Part shown: positions 1-8,674 of the stretch, in pieces
Numbering within the stretch: the first letter of the stretch is position 1
Layout: each line of letters starts with the position of its first letter
Assembly: GCA_947465765.1 (NCBI GenBank)
Contig: CANIAP010000007.1
Location: forward strand, 1 to 64,000
DNA from: a bacterium
GTDB lineage: Bacteria > Margulisbacteria > Marinamargulisbacteria > SXXA01
Direction of reading: 5' to 3'
DNA: 64,000 bases
Notes under the pieces: generated by a model
What the model saw: only the letters and a program-made list of their open reading frames with translations
The model's database searches: none
What the model was told of the DNA's origin: nothing
Translations under genes and position numbers: made by a program

Positions 1-413
1 CATTTTTCCCAATATGGAGTCTTGTTTGCGTTTGGTCTCCGCCATCCTCATCGAATTTAACGATGATTGGTCCACTGGAAGGAGGTTGTTCTCAGTCTAA
101 CTTTTTGACCCTATTGAATCACTTTTACAGAAAAATTGTTGCGTAACCAGCAAGCTCCCCGGTCGGACGCGGCAAAGCCGGATCCTCCCACAGTGCCGCC
201 ATTTTGAGAAACACTATGAAATCCAAGAACAAAGAAATTGTTTGGAATGTCAAAAGAGCGGGTGTGATAACGCCATTGCCCAATCTGAGTGGGGCATAGC
301 GCCCCAAAGGGAGTTTAGGTTGTTCTTGTTTAGACCCATCGGAAATGGGGAAGATCACCACTAGCGTATAAGTAGGATTCGACTGGATATCTGAATCGGC
401 CGGGGGGGCGAAG
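1..413. other. Left edge, no supported gene
   Basis: I see no convincing gene here. A 78-codon minus-strand frame (361 to 125) would need a GTG start with no ribosome binding site and has no recognisable motif. Plus-strand frames entering from the left edge stop by about base 146 and read as non-coding. The G-rich run just before 414 may serve as the ribosome binding site of the next gene. Confidence 0.5.
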
Positions 414-965
414 ATGAAAACAGCGTGGGGGCTATTGCTGGCGGTGATGTTCGCAACTCCGATATATTCGGAGTTGTCGGCTGTTCGTGAAATCCACCAA
501 CCGGGTTCATCTCCTATGAAAAAATACTATGCCGCCAGCAACGGGAGGCTGTCGATTATTGACTTCGGAATCAAGTCGGTTTCCACACTACAGGCCACCG
601 GGAACTCCAATCTTCAGGTCAATACGGTCGTCCTTCCAGATCTTGCCTACAGCGATCAGGTTGCTCAAGTGACCGGCAAACCATTGAACTATCCCAATCC
701 ATTCCGCAAGGGAAATAGCACCACATTTTATTATTCCCTATCCAAAGCCATGGATATTGAAATTAGAATTTATGACCTATTGGCCAACGAAATTGCCAAA
801 GTCATTCGAAACGCAGGTCTCTCAGGGGCGGCCTATGGCTCTAATAAACTTGCACTCAACGACCTTGGCATTGATCCTCACGATATGGCAGCCGGGGCCT
901 ACTTCTATGTGATCATGAACAATGGGAAAGTCTTGGCCAAAGGAAAAATGGCCGTTATACCTTAG
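414..965 (+). CDS. Secreted protein with FlgD-like Ig C-terminal domain
   Basis: A 183-residue protein of unknown function. The first 19 or so residues form a signal peptide (basic start, then a hydrophobic stretch ending near PIYS). Residues about 90-183 resemble the FlgD-type Ig-like fold found at the end of many surface proteins: a NYPNPFR motif, alternating beta-strand pattern (TTFYYSLSKAMDIEIRIYDL), and a closing GAYFYVIMNNGKVLAKGKM strand pair. The same fold is used as a type IX secretion signal in Bacteroidetes, but nothing else here suggests that system. The gene is monocistronic and converges on mlaD; the two stop codons overlap by four bases (962-965). Export to the envelope is a safe inference; binding partner and role are not visible. 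Confidence 0.7.
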   Translation: MKTAWGLLLAVMFATPIYSELSAVREIHQPGSSPMKKYYAASNGRLSIIDFGIKSVSTLQATGNSNLQVNTVVLPDLAYSDQVAQVTGKPLNYPNPFRKGNSTTFYYSLSKAMDIEIRIYDLLANEIAKVIRNAGLSGAAYGSNKLALNDLGIDPHDMAAGAYFYVIMNNGKVLAKGKMAVIP

Positions 966-2278
966 TCTTTTCCGCCAGTGGAAAGTGAAACTCCAAATCC
1001 AATGTTGTCGTAACCCGATGTCACCGGATTCTTTTTAAGGTTCACAACTACCCCAAGGTGCTCCGATAACGCGTATTTACCCTTCAAATCAACTTGCGGC
1101 CGGTCAAGGTTATAGACTTCCAGGCTAACCCGCGCTTTCGGTAGCGGATGGTAATCGATCCCTGCACCAAAATGAGACTCAAAAAAACCAACCCGCGCAG
1201 ATGTATCTGGGGCCAAATGAGCACCGTACTGAACATCCAACACCGGCTGATTCGATCCTTTGGTCCCCGAAATCCCGGTACGAACAAATGATCCTCCAAC
1301 GGATGAGTCCAAATAGCCCCCAAACGACGCACTATTGGTCAATTGAACCAGCGGAACCACTTCTGCTACAGCAGACACTTTGACCTTGGACCACTTTTGT
1401 AACAACCCTACCGGACCAAAACTGGGTTCCGTACCTGCAATAGCGCGAAGCCCCGTCGATACATCATATACATTATCCAATGTTCTATTAATTTTCATAA
1501 TATTGGATGAGGTAACCACCTGTTTGGACATCATCTGAACAACCTCACGAAGTTGCGCTGTCATGGCCGCCAAGTCACGAAATGTATCCTTTGAGGAATC
1601 TGCAACCGTTCCATCCCCGAATAATAACTCCGCATTTTTCTTCACAATTCCGGTGGTATCCGTCAAGTTCGATAACATTTGAGGGATAGACCCCTTCCCC
1701 CCGCCCGCACCGGATAAGGTATTCGATAATATCGCCAAATCTTGAGTAATTTTCTCGACGGACTTGATCGTGTTGCCCACGGAGTCCAGTACTTTTGGTG
1801 AAACCAGCAGTTTCTCATAGGTCTGGAGCAGCGACTTGGTTGTTTCTAGATTTTGAGCACCGAGTTCAACAAATTCCGCCAACCCCGCCGACGCAGTCCC
1901 CTGCATGACACCGCCATCTTTAAGCATTTCAGTCTCATTCGGATTGGGGATAATATTTAAAAACTTCTCCCCAATGAGGCCATCAAAGTAGATTTTCACG
2001 ATAGAATTTTTAGGAATTTGAATCGATGATTCGACTCGAAAATGAACTCTGACCGCGCGAGGCGTCGGATCAATAATATACACCTTGCCCACTTTGGATC
2101 CACGGTACCGAACATCCGCCCCGTTAACGAGCCCGTTAACGGATCCAAATTCACCGATGATTTCATACCCATCTAATCGGTAAAAAACTCCACTTTTCCA
2201 AATTAATAGTCCCGCCAGAATCGCCAACATCAAAAATGATGCAATTCCGACTTTAATCGCGTTTCGATCGTAAGCCAC
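962..2278 (-). CDS. mlaD: MCE-domain lipid transport protein (MlaD family)
   Basis: A 438-residue MCE protein, the lipid-binding partner of an MlaE-MlaF transporter that moves phospholipids between the two membranes. An N-terminal anchor helix (about 9-26) is followed by one MCE domain (about 38-110, with the GLVNGADVRYRG and GEKFLNIIPN signatures), a helical stretch (about 130-260), and a C-terminal tail (about 305-438) of short alternating strands (DTSARVGFFESHFGAGIDYH and onward) that looks beta-rich. E. coli MlaD is only about 180 residues and lacks this tail. The start is GTG, directly after the mlaF stop, with a GGAGG ribosome site inside mlaF. It is the last gene of a long minus-strand operon. 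MCE identity is firm; the tail fold is inference. Confidence 0.88.
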   Translation of the reverse strand: MAYDRNAIKVGIASFLMLAILAGLLIWKSGVFYRLDGYEIIGEFGSVNGLVNGADVRYRGSKVGKVYIIDPTPRAVRVHFRVESSIQIPKNSIVKIYFDGLIGEKFLNIIPNPNETEMLKDGGVMQGTASAGLAEFVELGAQNLETTKSLLQTYEKLLVSPKVLDSVGNTIKSVEKITQDLAILSNTLSGAGGGKGSIPQMLSNLTDTTGIVKKNAELLFGDGTVADSSKDTFRDLAAMTAQLREVVQMMSKQVVTSSNIMKINRTLDNVYDVSTGLRAIAGTEPSFGPVGLLQKWSKVKVSAVAEVVPLVQLTNSASFGGYLDSSVGGSFVRTGISGTKGSNQPVLDVQYGAHLAPDTSARVGFFESHFGAGIDYHPLPKARVSLEVYNLDRPQVDLKGKYALSEHLGVVVNLKKNPVTSGYDNIGFGVSLSTGGKD

Positions 2279-3001
2279 CTAGAGTCCTCCGTTAATAAAT
2301 GTAGTATACACGTTGCCTGCAGTCCCAATCGTTTGTGGCGATTCGGGCGGCATCAGCTGTCCGTCTTGCATCATATAAATTTTATCTGACACCCTCAAAA
2401 TCGTTGAAATCTGATGGGTCACAATAATCGACGTCACATGCAGTTGATCATTTAACTTTACAATCAAATTCTCAATATTGGTCGATAGTATTGGATCCAA
2501 TCCAGTCGTCGGTTCGTCATACAACATGATCTCCGGGCTACGTGCCAACGCCCGCGCTAAACCAACGCGCTTTCGCTGACCCCCAGACAATTCAGCGGGA
2601 TCTTTATCCTCAGCGCCAGCCATTTCCACCATATGTAATTTTTCAGAAACAATCGTCTTAATCTCGGTTGCACCGAAGCATCCGCTTTCTTGCAAGGGAA
2701 AGGCCACATTACCGCCCACCGTCGTGGAATCAAAAAGCGCAGCCGATTGAAACAATATTCCAATCCTGGCCCGCACACCTTTGAGTTCATTTGTCCCCAT
2801 TTTTACAATGTCTTGACCATCAATGATTATTTGACCGGAATCGGGCCGATGCAGTCCCATTATTAGTCGTAATAACGTACTTTTTCCGCAACCGGAGGGG
2901 CCAATAATAGATACTTTTTCACCCGGTTGAACCGTAAGGGAAAGCCCTCGAATAATCTGCCGCTCGTCGTAGGATTTCCATATATCAATCAGTTCAATCA
3001 T
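2279..3001 (-). CDS. mlaF: ABC transporter ATPase, MlaF family
   Basis: A 240-residue ATPase that powers the MlaE permease for lipid transport. All ABC motifs are visible: Walker A GPSGCGKST (about 34-42), Q-loop in GILFQSAALFD, signature LSGGQRKRVGLARAL, Walker B IMLYDEPTTGLDP and the switch His in VTHQ. The FDSTTVGGNVAFPL stretch after the Q-loop is typical of the MlaF/Ttg2A branch. The ATG overlaps the mlaE stop by one base (TAATG) and the stop touches the mlaD GTG, so the three proteins are probably translationally coupled. Confidence 0.92.
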   Translation of the reverse strand: MIELIDIWKSYDERQIIRGLSLTVQPGEKVSIIGPSGCGKSTLLRLIMGLHRPDSGQIIIDGQDIVKMGTNELKGVRARIGILFQSAALFDSTTVGGNVAFPLQESGCFGATEIKTIVSEKLHMVEMAGAEDKDPAELSGGQRKRVGLARALARSPEIMLYDEPTTGLDPILSTNIENLIVKLNDQLHVTSIIVTHQISTILRVSDKIYMMQDGQLMPPESPQTIGTAGNVYTTFINGGL

Positions 3002-3774
3002 TAGTAAAGCAAACTCGATAAGAAATAATTTACGACAAAAATAACGACCAGGGACACGACCACCGCACGGGTGGTCATCTCCCCAACGCCCTTGGCCCCC
3101 GACCGTGTATGAAGCCCCATATAGGAACTAATCATTGCGATCAAAAATCCAAAAAATCCCGCTTTTAACAGCCCTCCACCGATATCGCCCACCCGCAACA
3201 TACTACTGGCTGAATCCAGGTATAAATAAGGATTAATTCGTCCCACCCCAACTGCAATGACATAGCCTCCAAAAAAACCGACCACATCAGCTACTCCGAC
3301 CAATAACGGCAACATCAACGTCACCGCAATGAGTCGGGGGACCACTAAAAACCGAATGGGATCCTGAGACATCGATTCCAATGCCTCGACCTGCTCCGTC
3401 ACTTTCATCGTCCCAAGTTCCGCCGCAACCGCCGCCCCTACACGACCCGCGACAACGACCCCCGTCATCATCGGGCCCAATTCCCTCCAAAACGCGATCC
3501 CGACAATACCACCAACCATGTTTCCGGCACCGAATTTCAAAAATTCACGGACCACCTGAAGGGTAAATGCCATGCCAACAAACATGGCAGTAATAATGGT
3601 GATCCAAAATGAATTAGTCCCCAGCTCTTTCATTTGCACAATCGTTTGTCGCCAGTGAATGGGTTGCGTGATCATCACCCAAATCGTCCGAAAAAAGAAT
3701 TGAGTCATCACACCCAATTCTTCGAAAAAACGAATAATCCGTCGGCCGAAATACTCGGCGATTTCTTTGATCAT
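3001..3774 (-). CDS. mlaE: ABC transporter permease, MlaE family
   Basis: A 257-residue inner-membrane permease of the MCE/Mla lipid transporter. The protein shows an interface helix, about five membrane segments, and the family core FWRELGPMMTGVVVAGRVGAAVAAELGTMKVTEQ with the EQVEALESM motif just after. I chose the ATG at 3774 rather than the longer frame starting at 3831. It overlaps the nadE stop in an ATGA arrangement, has GGAAG five bases upstream, and gives the usual family length. A longer start would run deep into nadE. The order nadE-mlaE-mlaF-mlaD gives one transcription unit. Confidence 0.9.
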   Translation of the reverse strand: MIKEIAEYFGRRIIRFFEELGVMTQFFFRTIWVMITQPIHWRQTIVQMKELGTNSFWITIITAMFVGMAFTLQVVREFLKFGAGNMVGGIVGIAFWRELGPMMTGVVVAGRVGAAVAAELGTMKVTEQVEALESMSQDPIRFLVVPRLIAVTLMLPLLVGVADVVGFFGGYVIAVGVGRINPYLYLDSASSMLRVGDIGGGLLKAGFFGFLIAMISSYMGLHTRSGAKGVGEMTTRAVVVSLVVIFVVNYFLSSLLY

Positions 3775-5393
3775 GAATCTTCCGGCCATCGCGCCAAAAT
3801 AGGAATACGGCGACCGGGCCCAAATGCACAATAGGAGAGCTTCACGCCGGTCGCAGCTTGTCGGCGTTTAAACTCGTTGCGATGACATTTGCGAATAATA
3901 TCCATAATCATTGCCTCAGAATACCCCAAATCGACAATCTCGGATTTTGATTTTTGATCTTCGATAAGATATTTAAGAATTTGATCGAGGACTTCGTACG
4001 CCGGCAATGACTCTTGATCGGTTTGATCCGGTCGCAATTCTGCCGAGGGTGGGCGAGTAATCGTATAATCAGGAATCACCTTTTGATCCCGATTCAACCA
4101 TACTGCGAGTCGAATAACGTCGGTTTTATACAGATCCGACAGGGGTGAAATCGCCCCATTCATATCCCCGTACAAGGTACAATATCCCATAGCAAGCTCA
4201 CTTTTGTTCCCGGTCGACAGAGCCAATGACTGGGTTTGATTTGCAATCGCCATAATCATATTCCCTCGAATCCGAGACTGAAGATTTTCCATCGGAACTG
4301 TAACGGGTGACGGCGCCCATCCCAACTGAGACAACGATTCTAAATAGATCGATTGGATCGGAATTTCAAGGAGTTTAAACCCTAGATTTTCGGCCAATTT
4401 CCGGGCATCTCGGGTACTTTCGTCGGCGGAGTAGATCGACGGCAGCGCCACCCCAATCACGTTTTCCCGGCCCAAGGCCCGAACGGCAAGGGTTGCGACG
4501 ACGGCAGAATCAATCCCGCCACTCAACCCCAATACCACCGACGAAAACATCGATTTTTTCACATACCCTCGAATTGCGGTTTCGATTGCAAGTGCAAATT
4601 GGGCTATATCACTGGACAAAGTCAGTTCAATCGAAGGTCCCTGCGTATCCGCCACAAACACGCCCATCTCGAAGTCTGGAGCCTGCGCAACTAAGTCCCC
4701 GTTTCCATTAAATGCCATACTTGAACCTGAATATACAACATCATCTTGGGCCCCAACCTGATTGACCATCACCACCGGCGTTCCGAGTCGAACCGCTACT
4801 TTTGATAAAACAGTGGCACGTTGCCCGGTTTTATTGACCTCAAATGGGGATGCCGTTGGAATGAGAACCACATCGGGATTTTGAGCCATTATCTGGGTAA
4901 TTGGATTAACCAGATAATCATCAGAATACATATCCGCCCACGCATCTTCACAAATCATGACGCCGATTCGATGGCCACGCCACGCCACAACATGGCTAGG
5001 ATCACCAGAAACAAATAACCGAGGATCGTAAAACACGTCATAAAACGGCAACAATTGTTTGTCCCACCTAAACTGGACTTGCCCGTCCGAAATCAAAAAC
5101 GCCGAATTGAACCGACGACGCCCACCGGATGCCATCCAAGGTGCACCGACAATAATACCCAAAGAACTCGATTGAGTGGCCGTCACTATTCGGGACAACG
5201 CAGCCTCGATTTTCGGTTGAACGGAGGGATGTGATACCAAATCCATGGGCGGATACCCCATCAGAAATAATTCAGGGGTTACGACTAGCGACACGCCCAA
5301 CGCCTCAAAGCGCGGTATCGCGTCAATCAGGGCGTCTGTATTGGCCTCAATCGCACCGACGATCGGATCAAACTGCGCAATTCCAATTTTCAA
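3771..5393 (-). CDS. nadE: Glutamine-dependent NAD+ synthetase
   Basis: A 540-residue two-domain enzyme making NAD+ from deamido-NAD+, ATP and glutamine. The N-terminal nitrilase-type amidase (about 1-250) carries the Glu (VVTPELFLMGYPP, E41), Lys (RWDKQLLPFYDVF) and Cys (GVMICEDAW) triad. The C-terminal synthetase has the PP-loop SGGIDSAV, TGNKSELAMGYCTLYGD and the SDLYKTDV loop. It is complete. The start codon appears to be TTG at 5393, because no ATG or GTG lies between it and the first conserved strand; a weak AGGTTAGGTG precedes it. It sits 12 bases after the lipoprotein gene and overlaps mlaE by four bases. Confidence 0.95.
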   Translation of the reverse strand: MKIGIAQFDPIVGAIEANTDALIDAIPRFEALGVSLVVTPELFLMGYPPMDLVSHPSVQPKIEAALSRIVTATQSSSLGIIVGAPWMASGGRRRFNSAFLISDGQVQFRWDKQLLPFYDVFYDPRLFVSGDPSHVVAWRGHRIGVMICEDAWADMYSDDYLVNPITQIMAQNPDVVLIPTASPFEVNKTGQRATVLSKVAVRLGTPVVMVNQVGAQDDVVYSGSSMAFNGNGDLVAQAPDFEMGVFVADTQGPSIELTLSSDIAQFALAIETAIRGYVKKSMFSSVVLGLSGGIDSAVVATLAVRALGRENVIGVALPSIYSADESTRDARKLAENLGFKLLEIPIQSIYLESLSQLGWAPSPVTVPMENLQSRIRGNMIMAIANQTQSLALSTGNKSELAMGYCTLYGDMNGAISPLSDLYKTDVIRLAVWLNRDQKVIPDYTITRPPSAELRPDQTDQESLPAYEVLDQILKYLIEDQKSKSEIVDLGYSEAMIMDIIRKCHRNEFKRRQAATGVKLSYCAFGPGRRIPILARWPEDS

Positions 5394-5405
5394 TTAACAC
5401 CTAAC

Positions 5406-6182
5406 CTAACGCCCAGGCTGAATATTGTAGTCGAGATTTTCATCGGACGACTCATTTAAAATCTCAGCACCTGCGGGCATTTCAACCTTAATTTGGGGAT
5501 CCATAAACAGACGAATACTATCTAATTTAAAATCAATCTTTCCCTTGCGATTCGTCGTGCTTGCAATCAATTGAATTTGGACCAACCCACCCGATCCATT
5601 TTTGTGATCTGGGTTCCAAATGTCATCCCCAATTTTAGGATTATCATCGTAAAACATCGACAATGGGATGGTCACTTTTTTCCAGCCCTCCCAATTAATG
5701 GGAAATTCATAAATAAATCGATCATCAAAAGCCACTCGTCCCGGAACAAAGGGGCTGGGTTCAATAATATAGTTTTTATTGTCGTCATCATACAATTCAA
5801 TTTTTATGCGTCCCGACTCCCTGCCGGTCCCACAAACAATCATATCGATCGCATTAAATCGGGTACCATCCAAGGCCAAATAGGTACCCACACCGCCCAC
5901 ATAATGGGTTTTTGACTTCCCTTGAAATCGCAATGACTGACGGCCCACATAATCGGACTCCTTGGCATCCGAATTGGGCCCCACGGACACGGCCATCTCA
6001 CCAAATATCCACCATGTCGGGTTAGATGAAATATCGCCATCTTTAAAATCGTCGATTACGTAATTGTTGCTTGCGACAACGTTACCTGACGTCACATTTG
6101 ACGTCGGCGTTTTATTTTGTGCCATAATGCCACACGAGCACCCGGCAAGTAACACTGCGGCGATCCGCACAGTCCAAATCAT
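5406..6182 (-). CDS. Lipoprotein with CIA30/CBM-like beta domain
   Basis: A 258-residue predicted lipoprotein. With the ATG at 6182 it begins with a short helix ending in the lipobox LLAGC, so the Cys at about position 15 should be lipidated. That start is 13 bases after the tilS stop and has AGGAT upstream; the longer frame from 6242 would bury the signal peptide. From about residue 40 a beta-rich domain runs to about 230: VIDDFKDGD, WWIFGEMAVSV, YVGRQSLRFQG, RIKIELYDDDNKNYII, WEGWKKVTIPLSMFYDD. This pattern (defined edges, DF.DGD start, a late LDSIRL strand) resembles CIA30 and family 11 carbohydrate-binding jelly rolls. The ligand is unknown. It lies between tilS and nadE in the long operon. 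Confidence 0.7.
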   Translation of the reverse strand: MIWTVRIAAVLLAGCSCGIMAQNKTPTSNVTSGNVVASNNYVIDDFKDGDISSNPTWWIFGEMAVSVGPNSDAKESDYVGRQSLRFQGKSKTHYVGGVGTYLALDGTRFNAIDMIVCGTGRESGRIKIELYDDDNKNYIIEPSPFVPGRVAFDDRFIYEFPINWEGWKKVTIPLSMFYDDNPKIGDDIWNPDHKNGSGGLVQIQLIASTTNRKGKIDFKLDSIRLFMDPQIKVEMPAGAEILNESSDENLDYNIQPGR

Positions 6183-6195
6183 AGCGGGTATCCTA

Positions 6196-7116
6196 TCACG
6201 CAACCGGGGTAAACCGAAGCCCTGAGGTCGTTCGAATGACATACCAACGCTTGCTCAACTGAATTTTTTTTCCAGGCAATTCACTCAATAGCTGAATCAG
6301 ACTATTCACCCGTGCGGACGACGGAATCAGTGAAAGACGAGTCATTACCTCCAGCAACAACGCATGCTGCAGGGTCCGGTGTTCGCCGTTCATTTTGTCA
6401 GACACAATATGATCATTTTTTTCGGTTGAAATCCACTGCAATGGCAATTGAGATCGAATGTAGTCAGACATGTCTTCGATCCTGGACGCAAATCGAATCA
6501 GCTCCCGTTCAACTTCAGGATTGATCTCTTGTAATTCCGGAATCACCCTCTGCCGGATTCGATTTCTGGAAAATCGGACGTCATAATTCGACTCGTCAAT
6601 GACATACGGAATTCCCTGTAAATCGCAGTAGGAGTGCAGTTCCGTTTTAGACACATCAAGAAAGGGTCTCAAAATCGTAACCCCATTGTACACACGAGTC
6701 CTCCGAATTCCAGATAGCCCCTGCCCCGATCCCCTCACGACTTTGAGTAAGACGGTCTCCGCCGAATCCGACCGATGGTGGGCCGTCAACACCGTGGTGT
6801 ATCTTCGAATTTTGCAAAGGTGTGCCAGCATCCGATACCGCCACTCTCGACCCGCCGCTTCAAGGCCATCCTTGGTCCGTTTCGCCTCGGCAACAATCGG
6901 CAGTTTGCGAACCGTCCACCCAATATTACGGGCCTCGCAATAGCCTCGAACCACAGCTATATCCTGCGCCACCCCATCTGGAGACCGAAGTCCGTGGTCT
7001 AAATACACGGCGTCCACGTTCCCCGGACCAAACACATCGGCACAAACCGCCAGCAAAGCCATACTATCCGGACCTCCGGATACCGCCGCAATCCGACTGT
7101 GAGAAACCGCCATCAT
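6196..7116 (-). CDS. tilS: tRNA(Ile)-lysidine synthetase
   Basis: A 306-residue N-type ATP pyrophosphatase that places lysine on C34 of the CAU-anticodon tRNA-Ile so that it reads AUA. The PP-loop SGGPDSMALL lies at about 14-23, followed by YLDHGLR, LTAHHRSDSAETVLL, GIRRTR and the PFLDVSK region. At about 306 residues it is the short form without the C-terminal TilS_C domain of the E. coli enzyme (about 430 residues), as in several other bacteria. The ATG follows the argS stop with no gap; a second ATG is three bases on. Confidence 0.92.
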   Translation of the reverse strand: MMAVSHSRIAAVSGGPDSMALLAVCADVFGPGNVDAVYLDHGLRSPDGVAQDIAVVRGYCEARNIGWTVRKLPIVAEAKRTKDGLEAAGREWRYRMLAHLCKIRRYTTVLTAHHRSDSAETVLLKVVRGSGQGLSGIRRTRVYNGVTILRPFLDVSKTELHSYCDLQGIPYVIDESNYDVRFSRNRIRQRVIPELQEINPEVERELIRFASRIEDMSDYIRSQLPLQWISTEKNDHIVSDKMNGEHRTLQHALLLEVMTRLSLIPSSARVNSLIQLLSELPGKKIQLSKRWYVIRTTSGLRFTPVA

Positions 7117-8667
7117 CTACATTGCGATAGGGGCAGAAATACGGAGCAACTGAAGCCCAGCTTCAATGCAGGCCCGTGCCTTTTCCAAGATATAAAGCCG
7201 CTGACGCTGAAGTGCCGGTTCAGTTTTTAGAATCGGGGAAGATTCATACATTCCATGAACCAATCGTGCGAGTTCAATCAGAAAAAATACCACCCGATTG
7301 GGAGCCAAATTTTCCGCCGCCGCATGAATTTCATCTTGAAACTGAAGACACCACATCATAAGGTTTCGCTCCGCGGTATTTAATATCTCATGAGTCGCGT
7401 CGGTAGGGGCAAGGATCTCCAATTTTCGATAGATCGCACAAATCCGAGCATGGGCATATTGAACATAAAACACGGGGTTTTCATTTGATTTCTTCTTTGC
7501 GACTTCAAGATCAAATTCAATCGACGAGTCAGAACTCTTCATCGCCAAGAAAAACCGAGTGGCGTCCGACCCAATTTCGTCCACAATTTCGTCAAGGGTG
7601 ACCATTTCACCCGTCCGTTTTGACATTCGAATCGGTTCGCCGTTTTTGAGAAGTGTAACCAACTGTCCAATAATCACGTTAAACCGTGACGCAGATGCCC
7701 ATTCGGAACCGCCCAACGCCTGCACCATGGCCCGAACCCGAGGGACGTAGCCGTGGTGGTCAGCCCCCCAAATATTAATCATCCGATCCCCCGCCCTCGC
7801 CATTTTATCGGCATGGTAGGCGCAGTCCACGGCAAAATAGGTATAAGCCCCATCACTTTTAGTTAATACACGATCTTTGTCATCGCCAAAATCAGTGGAC
7901 CTAAACCATTCCGCACCATCTGCTTGATATACCGTTTCGGCATCCCTAAGAACCGAGATCGCTTCGGCCACCGCACCCCGATCGTGAAGTGTTTGTTCAG
8001 AAAACCATTGATCAAAAACGACCCCAATTCGGGCCAAAGTCGACTCATGAGCAGAGCGCATCGCCTCAACTGGATTAGGTGCATCAACTAGATCTTTAAC
8101 ATAAGCACCCAAATATCCGCCTTCGGGAACGGGTTCCCCATCACGAATCGCCGCAACGCTTGCCCTAAATAGGCCAATCTGATTACCTGCGTCGTTCACA
8201 TAAAATTCGGAATGGACCTGATGTCCGACCTGGACCAACAGATCTTTTAAGCAACTCCCGATCACCGCCCATCGCCCATGTCCGATATGTAATGGCCCGG
8301 TTGGATTCGCCGATACATATTCCAACAAAATCCGTTGAGGAACCGCAACGGGCAGCACCGTAGTAGGATTCCAGGACTGGAGCTGCCTCCATATCAAAGC
8401 GTCATTCAATTTTAAATTAACGAACCCATTCAGAGGCACGAATTCGATACCCTCAACCCCAGCAACCATTTTTGAGGTGTCGCACAGTTCCTGAGCGATC
8501 GCCATCGGTGACTTCCGCAACTGCTGGGCAAGACCAAATGCAACGTTGGTCGCAAAATCCCCGTACTCTGGATTTTTGGGCATATCAATTGCGGGATACG
8601 GAATGGCCACACCGTAAGTCGCCGCGACCAAATCCACTATGCGAGCGGCAATCCAAACACGAATCAT
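7117..8667 (-). CDS. argS: Arginyl-tRNA synthetase
   Basis: A 516-residue class I synthetase charging tRNA-Arg. It shows the N-terminal arginyl additional domain (about 1-85), the catalytic Rossmann fold with the HIGH motif in NPTGPLHIGHGR (about 116-127), YVNDAGNQI, the KMSK counterpart RMSKRTG, the GSDATRFFLAMKSSD helix and a C-terminal DALR anticodon-binding domain. It is slightly shorter than the usual 550-580 residues. The ATG has GAGGG four bases upstream, and the gene starts seven bases after the SLH gene stop. Confidence 0.95.
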   Translation of the reverse strand: MIRVWIAARIVDLVAATYGVAIPYPAIDMPKNPEYGDFATNVAFGLAQQLRKSPMAIAQELCDTSKMVAGVEGIEFVPLNGFVNLKLNDALIWRQLQSWNPTTVLPVAVPQRILLEYVSANPTGPLHIGHGRWAVIGSCLKDLLVQVGHQVHSEFYVNDAGNQIGLFRASVAAIRDGEPVPEGGYLGAYVKDLVDAPNPVEAMRSAHESTLARIGVVFDQWFSEQTLHDRGAVAEAISVLRDAETVYQADGAEWFRSTDFGDDKDRVLTKSDGAYTYFAVDCAYHADKMARAGDRMINIWGADHHGYVPRVRAMVQALGGSEWASASRFNVIIGQLVTLLKNGEPIRMSKRTGEMVTLDEIVDEIGSDATRFFLAMKSSDSSIEFDLEVAKKKSNENPVFYVQYAHARICAIYRKLEILAPTDATHEILNTAERNLMMWCLQFQDEIHAAAENLAPNRVVFFLIELARLVHGMYESSPILKTEPALQRQRLYILEKARACIEAGLQLLRISAPIAM

Positions 8668-8674
8668 AACACCC

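Noticed and set aside
125-361. A 78-codon minus-strand frame at the left edge
   Set aside because: It needs a GTG start with no ribosome site, shows no motif, and lies in a region where no frame looks coding.
414-965. The C-terminal domain as a type IX secretion signal
   Set aside because: The fold is similar, but FlgD-like Ig ends are widespread and no type IX secretion gene is visible in the window.
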